A DNA stretch of 27,135 bases from Deltaproteobacteria bacterium (GTDB lineage: Bacteria; Desulfobacterota; Desulfuromonadia; Geobacterales; Pseudopelobacteraceae), in the NCBI GenBank assembly GCA_016219145.1, contig JACRCG010000063.1, forward strand, positions 1 through 27,135. Reading direction: 5' to 3'. Below, one piece after another: positions 1-7,818 of the stretch. The notes below the pieces were generated by a model that was given only the letters and a program-made list of their open reading frames with translations, was not told the DNA's origin and made no database searches. A program made the position numbers and the translations under genes. How positions within the stretch are numbered: the stretch's first letter is position 1; each line of letters opens with the position of its first letter.

Positions 1-848
1 TGATCATGTTCATGGCCTTCTCGCTAGACCGAAAACAGGACAAGGTCAAGTCACTGTCAAAAGGCTTTCTCCCCTATATGGCGCTTCTGATGATTCTTAT
101 CGCCCTGCTGCTGAAACAACCGGACCTGGGCTCCGCCGTGACTCTCTTTCTGGTAGCTTTCATCATGCTCTTTTCAGCCGGTACGCGTGCCAGACACATC
201 CTGTCGGTAATTCTGCTTGCCGTGCCGTTTTTCTACTTACTTGTGGTGAACGTGGAGTACCGTCTGCGCCGCTTCAAGGGTTTCTGGGATCCATGGAAGG
301 ATCCACTCGGCAGTGGTTATCAGATAATTCAATCTATGTTGGCTTTCGGCAAGGGTGGGTTGTCCGGGATGGGTTTGGGCAGCGGATTGCAGAAACTGTT
401 CTACCTGCCCGAGGCCCACACGGATTTCATTCTGGCGGTGATAGGTGAAGAGTTCGGATTACTTGGCGTGACCGTGGTGATCGGGATGTTCTTTCTGCTG
501 GTTCAGCGGGCCTTCTGTATTGCTATGGCGGCTCCGGATATTTTCGGGCGGTTTCTGGCGCTGGGAATTGCCGGATTATTCGGTATCGAGGTCATAATCA
601 ACATGGGGGTGGTAACCGGGATGCTTCCCACCAAAGGCCTGGCCCTGCCGTTTCTCAGCTATGGCGGCAGTTCTCTTGTGGTCAGCCTGTTTGCGGTCGG
701 GATCCTGCTCAATATCTCATCCGGTTTGCATCTGCCGGGCAACCTGCAGTTTCCAGCGAGAAAGCAAGCTCCGATCAAAAAAAACGCCGCTGGAGGCGGC
801 GTTTTCTGTGTCTTTATAGCAATGAAGCCGTCAGGCTTTCGCCACTGA
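1..848 (+). CDS. ftsW: FtsW-type SEDS peptidoglycan polymerase, 5' end outside window
   Basis: Membrane glycosyltransferase of the SEDS family (FtsW/RodA), which polymerises lipid II; the FtsW branch acts with a class B PBP at the division septum. The reading frame is open to the left edge, so roughly the first hundred residues are missing. Several hydrophobic segments are visible. The family signatures QPDLGSA, RFKGFWDPW, GSGYQ, LPEAHTDFILAVIGEE and LPTKGLALPFLSYGGSSL follow in order; HTDFI with IGEE and the TKGL form point to FtsW more than RodA. No murG or other dcw gene follows: the next gene is convergent, so this is the end of its transcription unit or a second, stand-alone FtsW. Odd: the last about 25 codons run through a terminator hairpin and the stop overlaps the end of sfrA by 18 bases, so the C-terminal tail is probably not conserved. 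Confidence 0.85.
   Translation, partial: IMFMAFSLDRKQDKVKSLSKGFLPYMALLMILIALLLKQPDLGSAVTLFLVAFIMLFSAGTRARHILSVILLAVPFFYLLVVNVEYRLRRFKGFWDPWKDPLGSGYQIIQSMLAFGKGGLSGMGLGSGLQKLFYLPEAHTDFILAVIGEEFGLLGVTVVIGMFFLLVQRAFCIAMAAPDIFGRFLALGIAGLFGIEVIINMGVVTGMLPTKGLALPFLSYGGSSLVVSLFAVGILLNISSGLHLPGNLQFPARKQAPIKKNAAGGGVFCVFIAMKPSGFRH
777..805. terminator. Bidirectional intrinsic terminator between ftsW and sfrA
   Basis: A 10-bp stem (781-790 with 796-805, core ACGCCGC/GCGGCGT) closes a 5-base loop. Read on the minus strand it is followed by a run of eight T (complement of 777-784), a strong terminator for sfrA, whose stop codon is 26 bases upstream of the hairpin. Read on the plus strand it is followed by TTTTCTGTGTCTTT. 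The hairpin lies inside the ftsW reading frame. Confidence 0.85.
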
Positions 849-3437
849 AACGGTCACCGGGAAGGAGCCCGATTCCGTAAGCAGATTCAGGTGCGGCTCC
901 CGGAAATGCGACGGAACGAACAGTGTTCCGCTCTGCAGGCTGCCTGACAGGCGCGCTTTCAGTCCGACACTGCCTGCATCCGTGGTCAGTTTGACAAAGC
1001 CCCCCTGACTGACTCCAATGGCAGCGGCATCCACACCGGAAATTTCCACATAGGCCTCGCCCGACACCAGCATGTTACTGTCCGACCAGGACGTCATGGA
1101 GCCGTTGTGATGCAATACCGGCCCGACTGTCAATGAGAACTGACGAGTAGCCTGCTCCGGGAGGAGCGGTGCCAGTGCGGCGAAAAGCGCCTTGCCGGTG
1201 CGGTTTTTCATACGCCCCATCCGGCAGCCGTCGTGATCACAGGTTTCACTGTAAAGACCGCTCAGGCTGGTGATCTCATGATGCAGCTTTTCGGCAGAGC
1301 GGGTTGAAACGGCGGCGTTCGTCATCATTTCCTGCAACTTCAGCAGAATGTCGGCGTCGCTGCGCGCCTCTCCGGCGGGCTTTACAGCGGCTTTGAAACA
1401 TTGTACGCGATTATCGATCGATGTGAACGAACCGGCTTTTTCTGCGCCGGTTGCCGCCGGCAGCACGACATGCGCCAGACGAGCCGTATCAGTCAGGAAA
1501 ACATCCTGCACGACCAGCAGATCCAGTTTTTGCAGGGCCTGCATAGTGCGGGTGCGGTTCGGAAGAATATGCAGCAGATCACTGCCCATGATGTAGAGCG
1601 CCTTGATCTCTCCCTTTTCGATGGCATCTATGATCCGGAACAGATCCTTGCCGGACTGAGCGGGAACGGTACAGTTCCAGGCGGATCCAAAAGCGGCGGC
1701 AGCATGCTCATAGGTATGGTAGCCGGGCAGGTATTCGGGGCAAACCCCCATGTCCAGCATGCCCTGGGTGTTGTTTTTTTCATCCAGCGGATATATTCCG
1801 CCCCCTTGAGGAGCAGTGGCGCCGGTCAGCAGCGCCAGGTTTATGGCACCTGCAACGGCATTTTTCATATCGGCTGACCTGATTACATCAAAACCGTAGA
1901 TGACGGCGGTACAGTCGCTTCTGACAAGTCGGGCCGCTTCACGCAGCTGATTCTCCGAAAGGCCGCTGATCTCTCCGATCTGCTGAAACGAAAGGGCCTC
2001 AAGCGATGCTTTCAGTTCGTCCAGCCCCTGGGCCTCGACAGTCGGAAGCAGCCCGCTTTCCACCCCCTCGGCCAAAAGCGCCTTATTGAGACCAGCCACC
2101 ATCCAGGCCTCACTGCCGGGACGACACTGCAGAAAAGCGTTTGCATACTTGTTCATTGAGGTGGCACGGCTGTTCGCCAGCACCAGCCTGGCATCATTTT
2201 TTGTTGCCGCCTGGATGACGCGGTAGGCAAATCCGGCCGATTCAGCCTTGAGATCAGCTCCGATTACAATTATCGCAGCGGCCTTCTCGATGGCGTCCAT
2301 ACTATTGCTGCCGCCGCTGTAACCCAGCATCTCCCACTGGATCACCTGCGAGGGGAGGTATCCCAGGCGGGCTTCGGAGTCAATGTTGTTGCTTCCCAGC
2401 ACCGACCGGAAAAACTTCTGGAACAGATAATTCTCCTCGTTAGTAGCCCGGGGAGAGCCGATACCGGCCATGGCATTGCCGCCAGCGACGCTGGAGAGTT
2501 CCTTGAGCCCGGCAGCGACGTTTTCCAGGGCCTGATCCCAGGATACTTTTTGCTGTTCGCCGGAGCCGTTCTTCAGCAGCGGCGAAGTCAAGCGCCCGGA
2601 GGAGTTGAAGGCGGCATAGCCGAAACGGCCGTTGATGCAGAGATTGCCTTTATTAAAGCCGTCATCGGAGCTGGTGACCCGCTCTATGCGACCGTTGCCG
2701 GCATGGTACTCGATCTCGCAGCCGGACGAGCAGAAGGCGCAGATGCTTTTGGTCACATCAAAGGTCCAGGGACGCCCACGAAACTTGAAGGGCTTGCTGA
2801 TCAGCGTACCGGTCGGGCAGGCGTTGACGCAGTTGCCGCAGAAATCGCAATCCAGCGCTTCGCCGGTGATGGTATCGATGATGGTGCGGTCGCCGCGGTC
2901 AACAATCTCGATCGCTTCCCTCCCAACAACTTCGCGGCAGACCTTGACGCATTTTTCGCACAGAATGCAGCGGTTCGGGTCGCTCTCCAGCAACTTCCAG
3001 TCATAACGGATCGGCAGTCGCTCCAGATCGGCGCCGTACTTGTTCTTGTCAACTTTAAGGCTATAGCAGCTGTCCTGTAGGTCGCACTCCCCGGCAGCAT
3101 CGCAGATCGGGCAGTCCAGTGGGTGATTGACCAGCATCAGCTCCAGTGTGCGCTTGCGGGCAGATTCAAGCTCGGGCGAGCTGGTGGTGACCGTAATGCC
3201 GTCCTTGACCGGCGTGTTGCAGGCGGTCATGAAACGCTCGACACCTTCAACCTTGACCACGCATATCCGGCAGGCGCCGGTGGTTGAAACTTTTTTCAGC
3301 CAGCAGAGGGTCGGAATCTTGATCCCCAGCTCAAGAGCGGCCTCTAAAATAGTGGCGCCGGCAGGCACCGTCACCTGTTGGCCGTCAATGGTCAGTGTTG
3401 CCGTTGTGTTCTTTTCGCTGGTTTCTGTATGTGCCAT
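831..3437 (-). CDS. sfrA: SfrA, NADPH-dependent soluble Fe(III) reductase alpha subunit (NuoG/molybdopterin oxidoreductase type)
   Basis: Cytoplasmic iron-sulfur and molybdopterin-fold subunit, 868 aa. Domains in order: a [2Fe-2S] ferredoxin with C45, C56, C59 and C73; the NuoG-type His-Cys3 cluster H105, C109, C112, C118; two [4Fe-4S] clusters at C157/160/163/167 and C197/200/203/207; a [4Fe-4S] motif C233/C236/C240/C267; then a long bis-MGD-type domain. Where formate dehydrogenases carry Cys or Sec as molybdenum ligand I see no such residue (region GYLPSQVIQWEMLGYSGG), as in NuoG. NuoG and NAD-linked formate dehydrogenase alpha chains are the close alternatives; the sfrB gene just upstream and the absence of other nuo genes favour SfrA. 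In Geobacter the SfrAB complex oxidises NADPH and reduces Fe(III) chelates or viologens in vitro; its physiological role is linked to acetate oxidation and NADPH balance. The start has GGAG about 10 bases upstream. Confidence 0.8.
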   Translation of the reverse strand: MAHTETSEKNTTATLTIDGQQVTVPAGATILEAALELGIKIPTLCWLKKVSTTGACRICVVKVEGVERFMTACNTPVKDGITVTTSSPELESARKRTLELMLVNHPLDCPICDAAGECDLQDSCYSLKVDKNKYGADLERLPIRYDWKLLESDPNRCILCEKCVKVCREVVGREAIEIVDRGDRTIIDTITGEALDCDFCGNCVNACPTGTLISKPFKFRGRPWTFDVTKSICAFCSSGCEIEYHAGNGRIERVTSSDDGFNKGNLCINGRFGYAAFNSSGRLTSPLLKNGSGEQQKVSWDQALENVAAGLKELSSVAGGNAMAGIGSPRATNEENYLFQKFFRSVLGSNNIDSEARLGYLPSQVIQWEMLGYSGGSNSMDAIEKAAAIIVIGADLKAESAGFAYRVIQAATKNDARLVLANSRATSMNKYANAFLQCRPGSEAWMVAGLNKALLAEGVESGLLPTVEAQGLDELKASLEALSFQQIGEISGLSENQLREAARLVRSDCTAVIYGFDVIRSADMKNAVAGAINLALLTGATAPQGGGIYPLDEKNNTQGMLDMGVCPEYLPGYHTYEHAAAAFGSAWNCTVPAQSGKDLFRIIDAIEKGEIKALYIMGSDLLHILPNRTRTMQALQKLDLLVVQDVFLTDTARLAHVVLPAATGAEKAGSFTSIDNRVQCFKAAVKPAGEARSDADILLKLQEMMTNAAVSTRSAEKLHHEITSLSGLYSETCDHDGCRMGRMKNRTGKALFAALAPLLPEQATRQFSLTVGPVLHHNGSMTSWSDSNMLVSGEAYVEISGVDAAAIGVSQGGFVKLTTDAGSVGLKARLSGSLQSGTLFVPSHFREPHLNLLTESGSFPVTVSVAKA

Positions 3438-3520
3438 GCTCTTATATCTCCAGTAAAATTATCTTCAAATAAATCGTACGGCGGAAAAGCCGGAACCTAA
3501 GGAATAAATCAAAGGCAATG

Positions 3521-3624
3521 GAACGCGGATCAAATCTGATTTTAGCGGATTATCACGGATCAGACAAAACATAACGTTTGTTTTTTATCTGCGAAAATCC
3601 GTTAAATCCGCGTCATCCGCGTTC
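3521..3624. repeat. Imperfect inverted repeat between sfrB and sfrA, dispersed-repeat type
   Basis: The 207-base gap between sfrB and sfrA holds two facing arms: 3521-3562 and 3587-3624. The outer ten bases are perfectly complementary (GAACGCGGAT at 3521-3530, ATCCGCGTTC at 3615-3624), and the inner parts repeat a degenerate unit of the form CGGATTT. The short units (GCGGAT, ACGGAT) recur within each arm. Repeats of this appearance occur in many copies in Geobacter-type genomes (from memory). The element could fold into a long hairpin in the sfrBA transcript. Confidence 0.75.
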
Positions 3625-3644
3625 TATTGCAGTTCCAGCTTTGC

Positions 3645-5669
3645 TCATACGGCTACCATCGCCATTCTATAGCATCTGAGACAGCGGTCTGCCTCAGCCT
3701 GGGCCGTACTGTCGGCAAAACCAAGCTCAACCTCATTGTAGTTCCCCTTGGCCGCACGGGCCTTGCCGTGAACCTCTTTCTGGTTGGCGCGCTCGGCAGA
3801 GGCCAGCCACGGCACCTGTTCGCCCTTGTCATACACGCCCAGATAGGTCAGCAGGTCATCAAAAATATCCTGCTCGGACAGATAGGCCTTGCCCTCTTCC
3901 AGCCAGCGCTGGATCACCAGTGCGGCACGGTGGGCATTACCGATACAGGCGACAACCGTCAACGGGCCGATTTCGGCGTCTCCGCCGGCAAAAACTCCTT
4001 CGCAGTCGGTGATCAGCGAACGGGAAAGCATGTTGCCCATGCCGTCTTTGAGATCTTTTCCGGCGGCGTCTTTCAGAGGCAGATACTTGGTGACGACCGT
4101 GTTCCACTTGGTAATGTCGATGCCCATATCGGGCGGGATAAAGCCCAGATCCGGATCCTGGCCGATGGCCGGGATGACGGTGTCACATTCAACGATAAAC
4201 TCGCTGCCCGGGACCGGTTCGGGCCGGCGACGTCCGGATGCATCCGGCTCCCCCATGGCCATCCGCACACACTCAACTCCAATCACCTGCTCGTTGGCAT
4301 CCACCACAATCTTTGTGGGGAGTACCTGGAATTCGAAACGGACCCCCTCTTCATCAGCGCCGTCAACTTCCCATACATCAGCCGGCATTTCCTTGCGGGA
4401 GCGGCGATACAGCAGAATCGACTCTTCGGCACCTTCACGCAAAGCGACCCTGACGCAGTCGATAGCGGTATTACCGCCGCCGACCACGCAGACCTTTTTG
4501 CCCATACCGGTCGGACGCCCCAGATATGCCTCACGCAGAAAGTCGATGCCGCCGGAGAGGAAGCCCTTGTAGCCTTTGTCCTCCCCCTCCACACCCATCG
4601 GTTTGGAGCGGTGCGCCCCGGGTGCCAGAAAAACGGCGTCATACTGCTGTTTCAGCTCTGGCAGGGAGATATCCTTGCCGACACGGGTGTTGTATTTGAT
4701 CTCGGAACCAACCGACTCGATGATGTCCACATCGCGCTGCAGGATCGGGCGCGGCATGCGGTAGGCCGGGATGCCGACTGCGATCATGCCGCCGCCGTAC
4801 CCTTCGGGCAGGGCTTCATAAATGGTTGACCTGTACCCTTCCAGCCCCAGGTAGTAGGCGCAGGCCAGTCCGGCCGGGCCGGCGCCGACGATGGCGACCT
4901 TTTTGTCTTTGGCCGGCTTGGGCTGCATGGGGGGAGTGATGTTGTGCTGCCATTCATAGTCCGAAGCGGTACGCTTCAAGACCATGATATTGATGGCATC
5001 ATCCACGTTCTTGCGGCGGCAGGCCGTTTCGCACGGGTGCGGGCAGACCCGGCCGCAAACAGCGGGCATCGGCATATTCTCACGGATGGTGGCCAGAGCT
5101 TCCGCATACTGGTAGTTCTTGATTTCTTCAATGTATTTGGGGATGTCAATATGTGATGGACACTTGTCCATGCAAGGAGCGGTAATCTTGTGGATGTAAT
5201 CCGCTTTCTCGGTATTGGGGCCGCAGGCGCTGTTGATATAGGCCAGAAAATCGGCCCGAAAATGTTGTACGGCGTCAAAGACCGGCACCGTGGCACTCTG
5301 ACAGAGAGTACACTTGCAGTTTTTCAGCAGATCGGTCAGATCACCAACTGTATCCAGATCAGCATCCGATGCTTTACCTGACAGCACATTCTGGAGCAGA
5401 TCCATCAACACTTTTGTCCCTTTTTTGCCGGGCGTGCATCTGCCGCAGCAGTAGAGGGTCTGAACCCGCTTCATATATTCGGCGGTCATGACCGGCACAT
5501 CTACATATTTGTCAAACAGAATAATGCCGTCCCACCCCATGAATGCCCGCAGAGGGCGCTCTCCATCAAAAGCTGCCGGCAAGCGAAAACTGACGGCCTG
5601 CGGCTCGCCCGAAACATTCCTGTTATCGACGACATTTCTGCCCCACGTGGAAAAGACTACCTGTGCCAC
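3645..5669 (-). CDS. sfrB: SfrB, NADPH-dependent soluble Fe(III) reductase beta subunit (GltD-like flavoprotein)
   Basis: Cytoplasmic NADPH-oxidising FAD/iron-sulfur subunit of SfrAB, 674 aa. The N-terminal about 145 residues resemble the cluster domain of NuoF: CCGRCTPG at 74-81 and CKCTLC at 118-123. Then comes a glutamate-synthase small-subunit (GltD) body: cluster cysteines C166, C170, C205, C209, C213, C217; FAD Rossmann motif GAGPAG at 262-267; NADPH motif GGGNTA at 397-402. The C-terminus has a CLRC pair. GltD alone is near 470 residues, so the N-terminal extension separates this from a plain glutamate synthase subunit or NfnB. The start is GTG with GGAGG five bases upstream. It precedes sfrA on the same strand; transcription should enter from the promoter near 5745-5773 and read through the 207-base repeat gap. 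Confidence 0.82.
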   Translation of the reverse strand: MAQVVFSTWGRNVVDNRNVSGEPQAVSFRLPAAFDGERPLRAFMGWDGIILFDKYVDVPVMTAEYMKRVQTLYCCGRCTPGKKGTKVLMDLLQNVLSGKASDADLDTVGDLTDLLKNCKCTLCQSATVPVFDAVQHFRADFLAYINSACGPNTEKADYIHKITAPCMDKCPSHIDIPKYIEEIKNYQYAEALATIRENMPMPAVCGRVCPHPCETACRRKNVDDAINIMVLKRTASDYEWQHNITPPMQPKPAKDKKVAIVGAGPAGLACAYYLGLEGYRSTIYEALPEGYGGGMIAVGIPAYRMPRPILQRDVDIIESVGSEIKYNTRVGKDISLPELKQQYDAVFLAPGAHRSKPMGVEGEDKGYKGFLSGGIDFLREAYLGRPTGMGKKVCVVGGGNTAIDCVRVALREGAEESILLYRRSRKEMPADVWEVDGADEEGVRFEFQVLPTKIVVDANEQVIGVECVRMAMGEPDASGRRRPEPVPGSEFIVECDTVIPAIGQDPDLGFIPPDMGIDITKWNTVVTKYLPLKDAAGKDLKDGMGNMLSRSLITDCEGVFAGGDAEIGPLTVVACIGNAHRAALVIQRWLEEGKAYLSEQDIFDDLLTYLGVYDKGEQVPWLASAERANQKEVHGKARAAKGNYNEVELGFADSTAQAEADRCLRCYRMAMVAV

Positions 5670-5744
5670 ACAAACCTCCGAAAACCCACCCTGGGGATTA
5701 CAGGGCTAAGTACTTGCAATTATTGGATAATTTTACTAACGACA

Positions 5745-5773
5745 ATTGTATACAGTATGCATGATTATCACAA
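5745..5773 (-). promoter_or_regulatory. Candidate sigma70 promoter of sfrBA with overlapping TGTATACA palindrome
   Basis: On the minus strand TTGTGA (5773-5768), a 17-base spacer and TACAAT (5750-5745) give a reasonable -35/-10 pair about 75 bases upstream of the sfrB start. The 8-bp palindrome TGTATACA (5747-5754) overlaps the -10 box, a position suited to repression. Confidence 0.45.
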
Positions 5774-5830
5774 TAACCCCCCTGAAATCAAGGGAAAAAG
5801 TGCGAATATCTCACTCTGGTTTCAACCACT

Positions 5831-5859
5831 TTTACCTTTGTACCACCATGTGCTATATC
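5831..5859 (+). promoter_or_regulatory. Candidate sigma70 promoter of the M29 peptidase gene
   Basis: TTTACC (5831-5836), 17 bases, TATATC (5854-5859); each box matches four of six consensus bases. It would give a leader of about 37 bases before the ATG at 5903. Confidence 0.35.
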
Positions 5860-5902
5860 TGTTCCCGCAACACCAATCACACCAATACGGAGATCATCTG
5901 CT

Positions 5903-7042
5903 ATGACAACTAATCCTGATTTGGCCGAAGCATTCCGCTCACTCTATGAAACCAATATGGGGATCAGGGATGGCGAGCGCGTACTGATTTTCAGCGACAC
6001 CATCCGGGCGGATGAAACTGTTTCCGCCAGTGACCATGACCGCCGGACCCGGCTTAATGCCACCGCCCGTGAAGTGGCGGCATTTGCCTTCCATACCTAT
6101 GGCAACGGGGCCTTTGTCGAGTTTCCTTCGACCCCGGCCTCGGGGGCAGAACCGCCACTGGAGCTCTGGCAGGCCACCTTCGGCCGCGCTACTGTTGCAG
6201 CGCTGGAGGAGGCAGCTATTTTGACAAAACTGCTGAACAAGTCGGCTTCACCTGATGAACTGGCTCTTGCCAGAGAGATTGTGCTGGAGCGAAAAAGCGA
6301 CGTGGCTGACATTATCATCGCCCTCTCCAACAACTCCACCAGTCACACCCGCTACCGGGCTCTGGCATGTGCCGCCGGATGCCGCTTCGCCAGTCTGCCG
6401 CACTTTGACCCGGACATGTTTCACACCTCGATGAAGGTTGACTGGAATGCGCTGGCCGTCCGTACCGCCGAGCTGGTCAAAGTAATCAACCAGGCCGCAT
6501 GGATCAGGGTGACCAGTCCGAACGGGACCGACATGATGATCTGCAAGGAGGGGCGCCGGGCCGAAGGAGATGACGGCCTGCTGACCGCCCCCGGAAGCTT
6601 TGGCAATCTTCCGGCCGGAGAGGCCTATCTGGCGCCGCTGGAAGGCAAGAGCCACGGCGTGATGTTTCTGGAATGGGGACCGACCCGCAAGCTGGATGAA
6701 CCTTTGCGGCTGACCGTGGAGAACGGTGTGGTTGCAAGGATTGACGGCAGTGACAGCCATCGCCTGAAACTGGAAGGGAAATTCGTCGAAAACGCCAACT
6801 GCCGCAATATCGCCGAACTGGGCATCGGCACCAACGACAAGGCCAGTCGCCCCGACAATGTTCTGGAAGCCGAGAAAATCCTCGGCACCATTCATATCGC
6901 CCTGGGTGATAACACCGGTTTCGGCGGCACGGTCAGCGCCCCCTTTCACGAGGATTACGTATTCTATCAGCCGACGTTGACAGCCATTATGGCAGACGGG
7001 AGTGAACAGGTGGTTATTGATGCGGGGGAGTTGCGTATCTAA
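5903..7042 (+). CDS. M29-family aminopeptidase (thermophilic metalloprotease type)
   Basis: Cytoplasmic dinuclear-metal aminopeptidase, 379 aa, close to the usual M29 length (370-410). Residues matching the family's metal and catalytic motifs are visible in the C-terminal half: PAGEAYLAP with E240, AELGIGTN with E305, EAEKILGTIHIALGD with E324 and H331, and FHEDYV with H349 and D351. The N-terminal part (1-200) is the more variable substrate-binding domain; MGIRDGERVLIF near 19-30 is typical. ACGGAG lies about 8 bases before the ATG. It is transcribed away from sfrB and runs toward the aspartic protease gene with only 19 bases between the two stops. General peptide turnover is the likely role; nothing here indicates a specific partner. 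Confidence 0.8.
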   Translation: MTTNPDLAEAFRSLYETNMGIRDGERVLIFSDTIRADETVSASDHDRRTRLNATAREVAAFAFHTYGNGAFVEFPSTPASGAEPPLELWQATFGRATVAALEEAAILTKLLNKSASPDELALAREIVLERKSDVADIIIALSNNSTSHTRYRALACAAGCRFASLPHFDPDMFHTSMKVDWNALAVRTAELVKVINQAAWIRVTSPNGTDMMICKEGRRAEGDDGLLTAPGSFGNLPAGEAYLAPLEGKSHGVMFLEWGPTRKLDEPLRLTVENGVVARIDGSDSHRLKLEGKFVENANCRNIAELGIGTNDKASRPDNVLEAEKILGTIHIALGDNTGFGGTVSAPFHEDYVFYQPTLTAIMADGSEQVVIDAGELRI

Positions 7043-7061
7043 TAAGGGGCGGTGTTTGCGT

Positions 7062-7655
7062 TTACGGTTGCCATTCGATCAATTGGCGGTTCATGTCCAG
7101 GCGATGAGGAAAATCGGCCAGAAAATTCATCCCCAGCAGCCCATCGTAGCTTCGGTCAGGGCCGCTGGATGGCATGATTGAAACCTCGGCGCTCTGCTTC
7201 ATCTTTGGCCCGACAGCTATATTGTCTACATGCGCCTGGAACGTCTGAACGACCCTGCCGTCTGCTACTTGTGCCATGCGGCGCTGTGTGCTGTCCGGCT
7301 TGATGCCGAGCCGGTTTGCCAGAGTGGTCGAAAGCGTAGTGATGCTGGCGCCGGTATCGAGCAGCATCCAGGCATCAACGGTGGTGTTGCGGTAGCTGAA
7401 ACTGACCGGCACCAGCACCTGGTTGTTTCTTATCCTGACCGCCGTTGTTTTGCTGTCTCCGGAAAAATCTGACTCGGTAATTCTTGCCTGCTTGCGGTAT
7501 TTCGGCGGAATTTTGCCCAGATCGTCTACCATTACAACAGTTCCGCTTTGATCAGTGTATTGAAAGAAATCGGCCCGGGCGGTCGGCAACAAGCCTGGCA
7601 GGACGAGCAGTGGCAATGTAACGAGACACGTGGTCAAAACGTTCACACAATTCAT
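7062..7655 (-). CDS. Exported retropepsin-like aspartic protease with N-terminal DUF4124-like segment
   Basis: Probable periplasmic or envelope single-domain aspartic protease, 197 aa. A signal peptide covers residues 1 to about 28 (hydrophobic core, ending PTARA). Residues 30-60 (FFQYTDQSGTVVMVDD, then PPKYR) resemble the DUF4124 domain found at the N-terminus of many exported proteins. The protease domain follows with the active-site motif LLDTGAS (D100) and the distal YDGLLGMNFL motif of clan AA single-chain enzymes, which act as dimers. I chose the ATG at 7655, with GGGGGA five bases upstream, over a GTG twelve bases earlier. No partner gene is evident: the gene downstream is convergent and the one upstream is divergent. 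Its substrate is unknown. Confidence 0.8.
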   Translation of the reverse strand: MNCVNVLTTCLVTLPLLVLPGLLPTARADFFQYTDQSGTVVMVDDLGKIPPKYRKQARITESDFSGDSKTTAVRIRNNQVLVPVSFSYRNTTVDAWMLLDTGASITTLSTTLANRLGIKPDSTQRRMAQVADGRVVQTFQAHVDNIAVGPKMKQSAEVSIMPSSGPDRSYDGLLGMNFLADFPHRLDMNRQLIEWQP

Positions 7656-7767
7656 AATTTCCCCCACTCCGTAAAAATGCTCTCACAGTACTCTTGCGAG
7701 CCTGAACTGTCAACGAAACCCGACATGACAGACGTGCCACTAAGAGCTCGGCATTACCTTGTCAGCA

Positions 7768-7787
7768 GTGTGCCATTTCTTGCACAC
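7768..7787. promoter_or_regulatory. Palindromic operator overlapping the -35 box of the sensory sigma54 regulator gene
   Basis: GTGTGCCA, six bases, GCACAC. It is a perfect 6-bp dyad (GTGTGC-N8-GCACAC) whose right half covers the -35 box at 7780-7785. The same site recurs at 10189-10208 upstream of the RHH gene. Position suggests autorepression by the regulator encoded next to it. Confidence 0.6.
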
Positions 7788-7808
7788 CTCCAAAAAATAG
7801 TGTATATT
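7780..7808 (+). promoter_or_regulatory. Sigma70-type promoter of the sensory sigma54 regulator, probably leaderless
   Basis: TTGCAC (7780-7785), exactly 17 bases, TATATT (7803-7808). The expected start of transcription is 7814-7817, only a few bases before the ATG at 7819. There is no Shine-Dalgarno sequence before that ATG, which fits a leaderless message. Confidence 0.55.
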
Positions 7809-7818
7809 GTTCAAACTC

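Noticed and set aside
3429..3436. Half site ATGTGCCA at the sfrA start
   Set aside because: The right half is absent and the bases are fixed by the start codon and following codons.
831..3437. Calling this gene NuoG of complex I
   Set aside because: Cluster content fits NuoG, but no other nuo gene is present and the upstream partner is an SfrB-type GltD-like flavoprotein.
3627..4829. Long plus-strand open frame (400 codons) opposite sfrB, and similar long antisense frames opposite other genes (for example 13971-14714, 19193-20083)
   Set aside because: They mirror strongly conserved proteins on the other strand, have no family resemblance or ribosome sites, and arise from GC-rich codon use.
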